Shown: positions 18,628-28,901 of the stretch, in pieces
Layout of the letters: each line of letters opens with the position of its first letter
Position numbering within the stretch: position 1 is the first letter of the stretch
Source: Lachnospiraceae bacterium
GTDB taxonomy: Bacteria > Bacillota > Clostridia > Lachnospirales > Lachnospiraceae
DNA length: 64,000 nt
Assembly (NCBI GenBank): GCA_021442455.1
Contig: JABUSY010000035.1
Location: 1 to 64,000, forward strand
Direction: 5' to 3'
Program-made: the position numbers and the translations under genes
The notes under the pieces: model-generated
Seen by the model: the letters and a program-made list of their open reading frames with translations, nothing else
Told to the model about the DNA's origin: nothing
The model's database searches: none

Positions 18628-19041
18628 TCATTCACATCCAATAAATTTTTCGAGCTCTGTATTCAACTTTTCAATTTGAAGACTCAGCTCTGACTTATCT
18701 TTTTGAAGCTGTCCTATTTCCTGCTTCATTTGATTAATTTGAATTTGAGAAGCGATCAGGTCATGCTTTACATCGTAAGCCTGCTTATCCTTGGATTCCA
18801 TATCATTTTCCATAGCCTCCGCTTGGGTTTTGGCTTTAAAGTAATCATCGGCAATATTCAATGCCAGAAGCGTGCTTTTGGTATCTGCTGGCTGGAAGTT
18901 ATAGCCTGTAAGCGAACCAAGCTCCGTCAGTTTATTATTAAGATATGAAGCTACTTTTTGCAGATATTCTTCACTCTCATATCCGCTTAGAATAATGATT
19001 TTCCCATTTATCAAAACTTTAACTGTATTTTTTGATTCCAT
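18628..19041 (-). CDS. zapA: Cell division protein ZapA
   Basis: ZapA bundles and stabilises FtsZ filaments at midcell. The 137-residue protein has the ZapA globular part (KVLINGKIIILSGYESEEYL and VASYLNNKLTEL, residues about 7-45, then ALNIADDYFKA) and a long C-terminal coiled coil (about 70-132). It is at the longer end of the family, as in clostridia. I chose the ATG at 19041, with GGAGGAG upstream; an in-frame extension to 19098 is not family-like. It lies about 107 bases downstream of ruvB on the same strand. Confidence 0.85.
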   Translation of the reverse strand: MESKNTVKVLINGKIIILSGYESEEYLQKVASYLNNKLTELGSLTGYNFQPADTKSTLLALNIADDYFKAKTQAEAMENDMESKDKQAYDVKHDLIASQIQINQMKQEIGQLQKDKSELSLQIEKLNTELEKFIGCE

Positions 19042-19148
19042 CAAAAGTATTCTCCTCCATGTATTGTTTCTTCGAAGCGTGTATTCCATTCCAAACAACT
19101 TTCTCCATAATAATATTAACTCGAAATTTGATGCAAAACAACCTTTTT

Positions 19149-20159
19149 CTAAGATTCTTCCGAATCCAGATATGAAAGACCTAGATGACGATAAGCCGCT
19201 TCAGAAGCCGTTCTTCCCCGAGGCGTTCGGTTCAGAAATCCGTTCTTAATCAAGTATGGTTCATAAACCTCTTCAATAGTCCCTCTATCCTCTCCTATAG
19301 CAGCAGCTAGTGTATCTAGCCCTACCGGACCTCCGGAAAATTTCTCTATCACTGTAGTCAACAGAAGACGATCCGTCTGATTCAAAGCGTAGCGATCTAC
19401 TTCTAACAAATCCAGTGCCAAAGATGCCACTTTTTCTGTGATTTTTCCGTTATACTGTACCTGTGCAAAATCTCGTACCCGTTTGAGCAACCTATTGGCG
19501 ATACGTGGAGTTCCCCTGGATCTTCTCCCCATCTCCATGGCTCCCTCCGGCTCTATCTTCACATTTAATATCCGCGCAGAATGGAGAATGATTTTTTGCA
19601 ATTCAAACTCCGTATAAAATTCCAAATGATGGATCACTCCGAACCTATCTAGTAATGGAGCAGTCAACAGCCCGGCCCTGGTGGTTGCACCAATCAGCGT
19701 AAACTTTGGAAGATCCAGTCGGATAGATCTGGCGGAGGATCCTTTTCCGATCATGATATCGATGGAAAAGTCCTCCATAGCCGGATAGAGCACTTCCTCT
19801 ACCTGTCGGTTCAGTCTGTGTATTTCATCAACAAACAGTATATTACCATCCTGAAGGTTATTCAATATAGCCGCCATTTCTCCTGGCTTTTCAATAGTCG
19901 GTCCTGAAATTACCTTCATGTGAACATTCATCTCATTGGCAATAATACCGGCTAACGTAGTTTTACCAAGACCCGGAGGCCCGTAAAATAATACATGATC
20001 CAAAACATCACCTCTCTGTTTCGCTGCTTCTATATAAATTTTTAGATTTTTCTTAGCTTTCTCCTGTCCTATATAATCATCCAAAGTTTTGGGACGCAGG
20101 CCTCCAACGATCCTACGACTTTCTTCCATAACATCCGTTTCAATAATTTTCTTTTCCAT
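19149..20159 (-). CDS. ruvB: Holliday junction branch migration helicase RuvB
   Basis: RuvB is the hexameric AAA+ motor that drives branch migration of Holliday junctions with RuvA. The 336-residue protein has Walker [12 protein letters not shown] (about residues 58-68), Walker B DEIHR (about 108-112), sensor GATTRAG and a C-terminal winged helix ending [16 protein letters not shown] chose the ATG at 20159, with GGAGG before it, over a TTG at 20171. The gene starts 22 bases after ruvA ends; the two form a ruvAB operon. All key motifs are intact. Confidence 0.96.
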   Translation of the reverse strand: MEKKIIETDVMEESRRIVGGLRPKTLDDYIGQEKAKKNLKIYIEAAKQRGDVLDHVLFYGPPGLGKTTLAGIIANEMNVHMKVISGPTIEKPGEMAAILNNLQDGNILFVDEIHRLNRQVEEVLYPAMEDFSIDIMIGKGSSARSIRLDLPKFTLIGATTRAGLLTAPLLDRFGVIHHLEFYTEFELQKIILHSARILNVKIEPEGAMEMGRRSRGTPRIANRLLKRVRDFAQVQYNGKITEKVASLALDLLEVDRYALNQTDRLLLTTVIEKFSGGPVGLDTLAAAIGEDRGTIEEVYEPYLIKNGFLNRTPRGRTASEAAYRHLGLSYLDSEES

Positions 20160-20180
20160 GTTTTCCTCCAACAGCTCCTG

Positions 20181-20792
20181 TTAAAAGATCAATTGCAGAG
20201 CTGCTTTTAAAATTTCTTCTGCATCCATTTGCTCCGCTCCTTCAACCTTCTTGACAGCCTGTAGAGCCTTCGTTCTAGAATAGCCCAAAGCCACCAAGGC
20301 TTGAACCACTTCTTCCTTAACACCACTGTCCCTCTTATCTGCAACCTCTTTTTCCTGAACATGAGACAGCTTCTTATCAAAGGCATCCTTCATCTGAAAC
20401 TTATCTTTCAGCTCCAAAATTAGCTTTTGAGCAGTTTTTTCCCCGATACCCGGTGCCTTTGAGATAAAAACTACGTCATTCGACAACACCGCAAATCGCA
20501 GGTCATCTGCAGATAATACTGATAAAATCCCCATAGCCGCTTTCGGACCAATACCATTCACATTCAACAACAATCGGAAAATATTCAAATCATCTTTGGT
20601 GAAAAAACCATATAGCTGTATGGAATCTTCCTTTATATGGAGATAAGTATAGATTTTTACCTGATCTTCTCTATAAACTTCTTGTGACAGCAGTGCTTTT
20701 GGCATATAAATCCGAAAGCCAATGCCATTGTCTTCTAGAATGATGCTTGCCTCTTCAATTTCTTTAATTACTCCTTTTATATATCCAATCAT
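20181..20792 (-). CDS. ruvA: Holliday junction branch migration protein RuvA
   Basis: RuvA tetramers hold the four-way junction open and load RuvB. The 203-residue protein has the N-terminal OB fold (MIGYIKGVIKEIEE, about 1-62), two helix-hairpin-helix motifs (LLNVNGIGPKAAMGIL and ISKAPGIGEKTAQKLI, about 70-125), and a C-terminal UBA-like domain (EEVVQALVALGYS) that contacts RuvB. The ATG at 20792 has a consensus AAGGAGG; the frame is open to 20870, but those residues are not family-like. Confidence 0.95.
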   Translation of the reverse strand: MIGYIKGVIKEIEEASIILEDNGIGFRIYMPKALLSQEVYREDQVKIYTYLHIKEDSIQLYGFFTKDDLNIFRLLLNVNGIGPKAAMGILSVLSADDLRFAVLSNDVVFISKAPGIGEKTAQKLILELKDKFQMKDAFDKKLSHVQEKEVADKRDSGVKEEVVQALVALGYSRTKALQAVKKVEGAEQMDAEEILKAALQLIF

Positions 20793-21520
20793 GTATCCTC
20801 CTTGATATAACAGCAGCTTTGTCCTGAACTCATACCGTGTTAGAATCTCGATCAGCTCATTTGTCCTCAATTCGAAGAACTACAGTGTTGTGAGAGATCA
20901 ATAAAATATCCTAACGTTACTAATCACAAAGAATGCTACAAACAACTTTCGCACATTATGAAAAAGTCCACCTGCAATGCTGTTTTCGGTCAGCTGGAAC
21001 TTTTTCATTTACCTAACAGACTCAATACATTATCCATATCTTGAAAAATAATGTTGAATAAATTTTCGAAAAGAAACTCTGTCAGCTATATCTGAGCCAC
21101 CATCATTTCGTCCATTCCATTAAGATAGTAATAAATATATAGTAGCTTATGGAAATAAACACAACATAAGATGTTTTTCCCTTCCTGTTCTCGTGATGAC
21201 ATCTGCAGAAGACAACAGACCCCATCAGAACATCTTACTTCTTCCTCTTTCAGCGAAAAGACAGATTTTGTTAAATAGATAGATGATCTTTCCCTCATTC
21301 TTATTAATGAATTAATGAAACTGTGCTATACACAAATTTTATCTGAATTATCTTCCTAGACAGAAAAAACAACTCGACAATTTCTCTGGAACAAGCTCGA
21401 TTAAAATGAAATTCTTTTTCTAATGATGACTAATCATACCACACATGTAACTCTTTTGACAAGAGCACTTGATTCCAAATGCTCTGAGCAATAAAAAAAT
21501 TTGGATACCAAGACAAAAAA

Positions 21521-21577
21521 ATCACCAGGAGATAGGGAGGATACAAAGTAATGTCTTTTTCTAGTCTTTCTGGTGAT
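21521..21577 (-). terminator. Intrinsic terminator-like hairpin in a gene-free region
   Basis: ATCACCAG (21521-21528) is complementary to CTGGTGAT (21570-21577); on the minus strand the stem is followed by seven T (21515-21521). The loop is long (41 bases). It could be the surviving terminator of a minus-strand gene that decayed upstream (22-23 kb). Confidence 0.45.
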
Positions 21578-23134
21578 CTAAAACGCTTTATTTAGGTTTT
21601 CCAAAAGTGTGATTTGTATATTCAGACAGCAATCACTGCCTAATTATAGCTTATTTGGTATCAAAATTATTTTATTGAATTCCTAATACTTACTGTCTAA
21701 GATTATCGAGATTTCCACCTTTGTTAAGCCCACATAGTACTATTTAAAATAGAAGCATCATGAAACCTTTGGCCATTTTTTCATTATCCAAAGATTTTTT
21801 CTCCTAACAGCAGGATTATTATGCTGAGGGTGTCTCATATTAAGGAGCGGAACGATCATTTACGATTGTCGCTGGTAACAGAGCAGGATTTATCAGATAA
21901 TCAGTGTCTAGTTGATCCAGGATATGTTTAATATCTGGTTTCATCTTTTCCAAAATATTTATTCATAGATTTTATAAGATACCATATAAAGGTCCATTAT
22001 TTATCCGGTAAAGCCACGGGTGGGATAAAAAAGGGGATTGTGGAATGCTTACGAGCCAGCTATAGGACTCCTGGACAGCTTGCTTAACGTTGTTGATATT
22101 GCCTTCCAGATTAATAACAACTTGGCTCACATCCAGTTTTCGGAGATAATCATTTAATTTATTGACTCAATTTCTATTAGTAAAAACTTCTAAATTGAGC
22201 ATGATATATTCAGTCAATTAAAAAACGAATTTCTGACAAAATAAATAGCAGAGATGTTCATCCATTCTAGGATTGCATCCAGTTTTTACTATCAGAGCAT
22301 AATGCTATCCCGTTTTTTTGAAATTCAAAAACTCCCAAACAGGTGTAATAATAATATCCAGTTTTTTCTATGTCAAATATTTTAGATTGTATCCTGACAT
22401 TGGTATCAGTTCTTTTAACAGTGTAACCGTGCTGCTTTCTGTGATTGACCTTGATATAGGTTCACTGCTCAATGTTCGTTTTAAAATATCTTCCAGCTTT
22501 TGACATAGCCTTTTTCAACAGCTATCATAATCTTTTACCTTTCCTGGCGTTATCTTTCGTTAGAATAAGAATGATAGAGAGTTGTACCAAAATAAATTCC
22601 GTTTTTTATGCTCGGAGAAGAATTTCTTTTTGCGCAGCTTATCAGTTACTATAAAATACACCAAGATCAAATCAGGATAGTTAACGTTACCATTCGGTGG
22701 ATATATTTTTTTTGGACATTCCTTCCAATCTTTTCCTTCAGTTGAAACAGATCTCATAATTTATTTATGTTTATGTGCAATATTGTCAGCTACTTTGATA
22801 GATTCATAGCTTTTGCGTATTTTTGGTAGCTGATATATTTATTCGGCGTCACAACCTTCCACTACAACTTTTTCTCTGTCCCTTTGCTCACAGTACACAT
22901 ATATAATCAATGAGATTCCTCATAAAGCACTAAAATTCAGATACACCTTGGCTCAGGCATTTGCATAACTCTTTATCTATTACTGTCACTTTATCAACAA
23001 GATAAGATAAATAGTGTCTAACTGACAAGCCTCAGAGAGAAAACATATCTCAGATATCTATAATTAAAATGCTTTAAACCTTCCGTTTAACACAAAGACT
23101 AATATTAATCCTCTACACTATATTCATCAACCTT

Positions 23135-24330
23135 TTGGATTTTATCAAAACTTTTCTTTATATTTCAGAAAAATGCTTATCCAGATCGCATCAGATACCT
23201 TTTCCCCATGATAATCCCTATTTTTTTAAAAACCTATGCACTTTTTACAGAGCGAATCGTCACCATAGCATATTCATGCACAATAGCCTAATGGTCTATA
23301 TCGTCACACTTCAGATATCCACAACCTTCCATAGGAATTCACACGAAGCTCCTCCTGAAACTTACTCACGATGCGTTTCATAGATCTTTTACGTCAATGA
23401 TTTTTGGGTAATTCAGAGAAATAAGCTTATTCAAAAGGCTAGTTTTTTTCACTACCAGGACAAAAAATACAACTGCATCTTTTTTCTCTTGAATATATAA
23501 TTTCAAAAAATGAAAAAGCCATTAACATCAACGTGGCAATCAGAAGAACAATCGACATTCCAAGGAAAATTCCTATATCCATCGCAAGCTGTTCATAAGT
23601 TTCAGTCAAATGACATTAAACACCACTGTAGTTACGCTCAACGTTGATCACATGACAATCATCGTAACAAAAATGTTTTTTCCCTTTCTTCGCATCCTTG
23701 TAGAGGCTTTCAATTGAAAAATACGTTTTGTCAAAATTTGAAACTTACAGAATTTAACATTCATGCATTGGTCATCATGTTTATTGTAACGCTTATTTCG
23801 ATCATGGCATTAATCTCATTGTCATTTGTACCTTTGCTTTTATAGATGGATGCCGCATTCTTTCCTGTAAATTAATTTTTAAAAACATCGATATATATCC
23901 GTATGTCAAGCCTTGTCATTTTTCTGATAATCTAATTTCCTCGATTTTCAGTATGACAGTGAGCAACAGTATTACCAGATCCGTTCAGAGCCTTGCTCAA
24001 TAATTTCATTTTCCTTCCAAACCTGTATTCTCTTATATAGTATTGAAATAAACTTCTTCTCTAAATCGATATTTTTCAATACTATCGCATCTGTACATCC
24101 GAATAAGCTTTATTTTTCCCTGATGAACTATGAGGTCTATTGTTACAGAATTTGAGCAACCTCAAAACAATGCCCCCAATATCCTTATTAGCATGGGGAA
24201 AAATATGTTTTTATTTTATTTCTAACTAACATCAGACGCTCAATCATAGAAAACAATAAACATATTAACAGTGCAAAGAAAATTTTAATGACAAGTATGT
24301 TCAAATCAAAGAAATCGTTTTCCATCATCG
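23135..24330 (-). pseudogene. Eroded membrane protein, possibly ABC-transporter permease
   Basis: The minus strand has broken membrane-like runs in order: KIFFALLICLLFSMIERLML (about 24.24-24.3 kb), NAMIEISVTINMMTNA (about 23.8 kb), KNIFVTMIVM (about 23.68 kb), LAMDIGIFLGMSIVLLIATL (about 23.5-23.6 kb) and YAMVTIRSVKSA (about 23.25 kb). The order of a membrane segment, soluble part and later membrane segments, and the last motif, resemble an FtsX/MacB-type permease, but no signature is firm. Stops and frame shifts separate the runs. The assignment is tentative. Confidence 0.3.
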
Positions 24331-26432
24331 TATCTATAGATAATCAGCTTTTTCACTTTCAGAAACCAGGCTACGTATGGCTTTCAAAAGTTCCGTTATC
24401 AGCAACACCTGAGAAACAACATAACAAGTCTATGAAAATTTATCAACCGCATTCCCTGTCACCGACATCGCGCGGTTGATCAGAATCCTCCTACAGAGAC
24501 ACAGCTTTGTATATTTTCACGACTACGTCTATCTTACTACTGCTGCGTATATCAGTACATATTCTTCTCCTGTGAATACTTGAGTTTCAGCCATTTTATT
24601 AGCCTTTTATTTTAGAAAACAGCTTAATTAAGGAACACCCCCACTATAGATCCTCTTCTTTACTTTTTCCATCATCCTCCACTAAACGCTACGCAGGTAA
24701 GACTCATATTTCGCTTCATGTTATCCATATTTGCCTCTTTGCGAAGATGTTTTCAATTCCTTTCTTACTGTTAATCTTCATATTCGTTACGATAGCAGAA
24801 AAGCTAAAAGATATTGCTTCGAATACAAATCAACTGTTTCTGCACTTATTTTTTCTTTATTAAATAATCTCAATCCGCACTTCCGAAGCAAACGATTTAA
24901 TTGGTGACTCGATAATATTAAAACAAAAAATACACTCCAAAATATACTGAAACTGATGCTACCGAATGTACAATATAACAATTTGCACTGTTTCAAAATT
25001 GATGCGATTTATTCAATAGTCATTCAAATTATTGGAACAAATGAACTAATTTTATCCTCTTTAATATTTAAAGTACGAGCTATCCTAGAGTTGATATCTG
25101 TTCAGAGCAGTCTTCATAGAAGACCGTTACTGAATTTTTTGAAAATAGTTTTTCCAGAAGTTTTTAGCCAACTTTTTCCTGACTTCACATAAGACATCGT
25201 TCATTACAAGTTTTTCCATCCCTTATTTCATTCACTCATATGAAAATGACCAGCTTCTCTATCCCTTTGCTTATTTGAAAAACCTAAATCTATTCCACAT
25301 GTTCTACTTTTTCTTCAATTTTCATTCTCTGTAATAAAGAAATGTCAATAAGCTTCTGGCAAACTATTGTAACTGCAAAAAACTAAGCACAATATCTAGA
25401 TATTATAAATAAGAAGGGCTTCTACAGTCAATTACGATAATGTTTGTAAAACTACTACTATGATATTCTGTGACAGTTTATTTTTATCTGAAAAAGGATG
25501 CGAATATACATAAAAGTGTAAGCATTGATGTAGTTTCCATGCACCGTCAAAAGGAAGAACGGCTAATACGGCTATCAACAAGTCAAAGATTGACAATGAT
25601 ACGTTTTATATTGGCTACTGCAAGAATTTTCTTGTTTTTTTACCTAATAACTGTTAGCAACATAATGAACAAAATCTTAAAAATTGATTTCCTGAAAGAA
25701 TATCATCTGAGACTAAAAATAATCTTTTACACTAAAAATAGCAAAAAGATAAAAGCAACGAAAAATACAATACTTATTTGAAAAAATTTCTTACTATAAT
25801 CATCTAGCAAAGCTACAGGATAGACTTCACTAAATACCAACTCTAGGCATACTTTTGTATTATTAACCTTTAATCTTAGGCAAAAAACAACCAATAACAC
25901 ATCAAATACTATAAAATCTTTCCAGCAATTTTTTCACTGCCTCTCTGCCAAATATAAACCCTATAGATATGAGTACTGTTATTATTGGGATACAGTATTT
26001 CATACAGAACTTCCTTAATAGATACGCTTGTACGCTTACACCAATATGTTAATTTTGTTGTGAATGTCCTTCTAAGATATCCGGATAACAACATCCCATT
26101 AAAAAAACAATGCTTACCAGAAAATTTTTAATATTATGGCATAAGATAAGAAGAAACATACTTTTATACTTAAAAGCAAATCGATAAAATTACAGATTAC
26201 ATATTTGCTATGATACTAATATTAGTAGTTGCAGATTTCTGTACACTTCGTTTTATAGAATGAAACTCATTTAAGGTAAGAGTCTGCTAGTGCTTTTCTT
26301 TTATTTTTTATGTCTTCTTCCGTGTCAATAGCTTTTCTGTCTTCCACGCTGATTAATGCCATCACCTTTATAGGATGTAAAAACTGCGCTTTCTAGCTGT
26401 AATGTCCTCTCAGATTTCTAACTTTTTTCTAT

Positions 26433-27515
26433 TTATTCTTCCAAAACTTTTTTCACTGGTATAGAAGTCTCAAGAGCCTTCATGCTTAGAGAAATTTTTT
26501 TATCCTCACTGTTGAGATCCATAACTTTCGCCTCAATGATCTGCCCTATATAGAGAATATCAGAAGGTTTTTCCACATGATCTCTAGAAATTTGGGAAAC
26601 ATGAAGTAATGCATCCATGCCAGGCTCCAACTCAACAAACGCACCGAAATTAGTCATACGCGCTATTTTCCCTTGTACAATATTACCAACCGCATACTTA
26701 TCATTAGCATATACCCAGGGATTCTCATCTTCAAACTTTAGGCTTAGGGAAATTTTATTTCCGTTGATATCTTTAATTAGAACTCTGATCGGTTCGCCAA
26801 TCTTCAACACTTTTTTGGGGGTATCCACACGTCCCCAGGACATCTCTGAAATATGTAGTAAACCGTCTGCACCACCCAGATCAATAAAAGCACCAAAATC
26901 TGTTATATTTTTAACAGTTCCTTCTACAACGTCGCCTGGCTGAATGCGTGCAAACAACTCTTCCTGAAGCTTCGCTTTTTTAGCTATAATCAGCTGCTTT
27001 CTGTCTCCGATGATTCTTCTTCTTTTCGGATTAAATTCAATAATCACGAATTCAATTTCCTGATTCTCATATTTACTCAGATCCTTTTCATATATATCTG
27101 AAACTAGACTGGCCGGGATAAAAATCCTTGTCTCTTCCACAACCACACTGAGTCCTCCATTGAATATTTGTGCTACTTTTGCTTTCAGAACCTCATGATT
27201 TTCGAAAGCCTTATCTAGTCTCTTATTTCCCTTTTCTGCCGCTAGCCTCTTATATGTTAAAAGTACCTGCCCATCTCCGTCATTCACCTTTAAAATTTTT
27301 ACTTCCATCTTCTCACCAATTTTCGCTACAGTAGTCAAATCAATGGAAGAATCATTGGAATACTCATTTTTGGTTAAGATACCATCGGTCTTATAACCGA
27401 TATTGAGAATAATCTGATCCTCTTTTATATCAATGACCGTGCCCTCAACTATTTCTCCATTTTTGATTGTCTTAAGTGATTCATCTAGCATTTCTTCAAA
27501 ACTTAATTCTGACAT
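26433..27515 (-). CDS. rpsA: Ribosomal protein S1-like protein with four S1 domains
   Basis: RNA-binding protein of the S1 family. The 360-residue protein has four S1 (OB-fold) repeats: about residues 18-85 (GEIVEGTVIDIKEDQIILNIG), a divergent second repeat (about 100-165), and two canonical ones (GDVVEGTVKNITDFGAFIDLG near 190 and GNIVQGKIARMTNFGAFVEL near 275). This is the short Firmicute form, whose ribosomal role is less clear than in E. coli. I chose the ATG at 27515 after AGGAGG; an ATG at 27533 lies upstream of that site. In Clostridia the usual order is cmk-ispH-rpsA, with ispH sometimes fused; here ispH is a relic in the 714-base gap upstream. Confidence 0.88.
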   Translation of the reverse strand: MSELSFEEMLDESLKTIKNGEIVEGTVIDIKEDQIILNIGYKTDGILTKNEYSNDSSIDLTTVAKIGEKMEVKILKVNDGDGQVLLTYKRLAAEKGNKRLDKAFENHEVLKAKVAQIFNGGLSVVVEETRIFIPASLVSDIYEKDLSKYENQEIEFVIIEFNPKRRRIIGDRKQLIIAKKAKLQEELFARIQPGDVVEGTVKNITDFGAFIDLGGADGLLHISEMSWGRVDTPKKVLKIGEPIRVLIKDINGNKISLSLKFEDENPWVYANDKYAVGNIVQGKIARMTNFGAFVELEPGMDALLHVSQISRDHVEKPSDILYIGQIIEAKVMDLNSEDKKISLSMKALETSIPVKKVLEE

Positions 27516-27849
27516 GTGTTTGAACCTCCTCATTTGTTTTGTTTGGGGTAGAAGGCCCCTGCTATAATACCTACGTAACGAAATGGTTGGAAAGGCTTAA
27601 GATCCAAATCAATGAGTGTCTCAATAATAAGTATTCTTACATTTTTTACAAATATTGTACAACTTCTGTATATTAAAACTATATTGGTCACAAATGACAA
27701 TCATAGCATATACTTTTCACGCAATCTGCCGCGCTTCTAAGGCCCTTTCTTCACGTATTACAGATTGTATTGATAACTTTACTATTATAACCCTTTTTAG
27801 GGAAAATTGCAACTAAACCTTTTAATTTGCTGTAATGGAATGTCCTCTA

Positions 27850-28200
27850 ATCTACAAAAATTTAAATCTCAGTTTTGTACACAACAGCGGATATTTCCAT
27901 AATTTTTTACCTGTGCACTTTTTCCTCCCCCCTATTTTTCGATCTTGTCCTGCATTCTTCTGTCACTCCATAGAAACAGATGTCAAATCATTCCTTACTC
28001 TAAGAGTATGCAATTTCTCTTCCGAATGGATAACTTTACACTATCTTTGATGTCAAGATTCCTGACGACTTGTTCATTGTACAGGATCGGCTCATATAGG
28101 TATAAACCTAGCTTTTACATTTCTAAATTTTTTGATAAAACGATTTTACAGTTCCATTTGATCCAAAAATAGAAGTCAACATTTTTTACCATTGTCACTA
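27850..28200 (-). pseudogene. ispH: Eroded ispH (4-hydroxy-3-methylbut-2-enyl diphosphate reductase)
   Basis: IspH is the last enzyme of the MEP isoprenoid pathway. On the minus strand, in order: FYFWIKWNCKIVLSKN (family: AGFCFGVKRAVDxxLxxS), LYLYEPILYNEQVVRNLDIK (family: IYTYGPIIHNxQVVxDLEKK) and, in another frame, LRVRNDLTSVSME (family: VIIRSHGVSKExx). The first iron-sulfur cysteine (FCFG) has become FYFW and the catalytic His of HN is Tyr. Only the N-terminal part is recognisable; the 300 bases up to rpsA and the rest of the gene appear deleted or worn out. Its place between cmk and rpsA is the conserved one. Confidence 0.78.
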
Positions 28201-28229
28201 CCATATTGTCTCTCATCTTTATTTCAAAT

Positions 28230-28901
28230 TTAATTTAATTTTACCTGTCTGTGAAGTCTTAAAATTTCATTTACAATTTCTTCGACTATCATATTTGAAG
28301 AATCTAGATAAATTGCGTCTTTCGCTCGGCAAAGTGGCGACATTTCACGATACATATCCTGAGCATCTCTTTTCTCTATATCTGCTTTAATCTCTGCCAG
28401 GTTCACTGGCACTCCTTTGGCTTGCAGTTCCAGAAAACGGCGCTTAGCCCTGATTTCAATATTAGCTGTCAGATATATTTTCAACGGTGCTTCAGGAAGG
28501 ACTGTCGTCCCTATGTCCCGTCCATCCATAACTATATTCTGTATCCTTCCTATCTTCTGCTGCAGATGCATCAGTTTCCGTCGTACCTCTGGGTATACAC
28601 TAATTTTAGAAGCTAGCATTCCTGCCTTTTCTGTTCGCATTTGTTCAGTCACTTTTTCCCCATTTAGATAAATCTGCTGGCAGCCCTCTATATGGTGAAT
28701 CGTGATCTCGGCTCCTTTACATACTCTAGTAATTTCTTCTTCTGAATCTAAATTTATGTTGCAACTTTCCAAATACAATCCCATAGCTCGGTACATGGCT
28801 CCGCTATCAATATAGACATATTGAAGGTGTCTGGCTACTTCTTTCGCGATTGTGCTCTTTCCGGCACTAGCCGGACCGTCAATTACGATCTGAAAATTCA
28901 T
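28230..28901 (-). CDS. cmk: Cytidylate kinase
   Basis: Phosphorylates CMP and dCMP to the diphosphates with ATP. The 223-residue protein has the P-loop GPASAGKST (residues 9-17), the substrate motif YIDSGAMYRAMGLY (about 30-43), the sequence DGRDIGTTVLPEA (about 123-135), and RDAQDMYREMSPL near the C-terminus. Length is that of the family. ATG at 28901 follows AAAGGAG. It heads the cmk-(ispH relic)-rpsA set. Confidence 0.95.
   Translation of the reverse strand: MNFQIVIDGPASAGKSTIAKEVARHLQYVYIDSGAMYRAMGLYLESCNINLDSEEEITRVCKGAEITIHHIEGCQQIYLNGEKVTEQMRTEKAGMLASKISVYPEVRRKLMHLQQKIGRIQNIVMDGRDIGTTVLPEAPLKIYLTANIEIRAKRRFLELQAKGVPVNLAEIKADIEKRDAQDMYREMSPLCRAKDAIYLDSSNMIVEEIVNEILRLHRQVKLN

Larger units (their letters stand above)
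20793..26432. other. 5.6-kb gap with decayed membrane-protein traces
   Basis: The longest gene-free stretch in the window. A terminator-like hairpin lies at 21521-21577. On the minus strand there are broken protein-like runs: VVINLEGNINNVKQAVQES (about 22.1 kb), TVTLLKELIPMSGYNLKYL then DIIITPVWEFLNFKK (about 22.3-22.45 kb, weakly like the end of a patatin-family phospholipase), several membrane-like runs at 23.4-24.3 kb (separate entry), and SFSIFWSVFFVLILS (about 24.9 kb). All are interrupted by stops and frame shifts. Nothing is recognised in 25.0-26.4 kb. I see no intact gene. Confidence 0.55.

Noticed and set aside
22300..22480. Patatin-family phospholipase relic
   Set aside because: The match of LLKELIPMSGYNLKYL and DIIITPVWEFLNFKK to the patatin C-terminus is suggestive only; the serine hydrolase motif is absent, so it is not listed as a named pseudogene.
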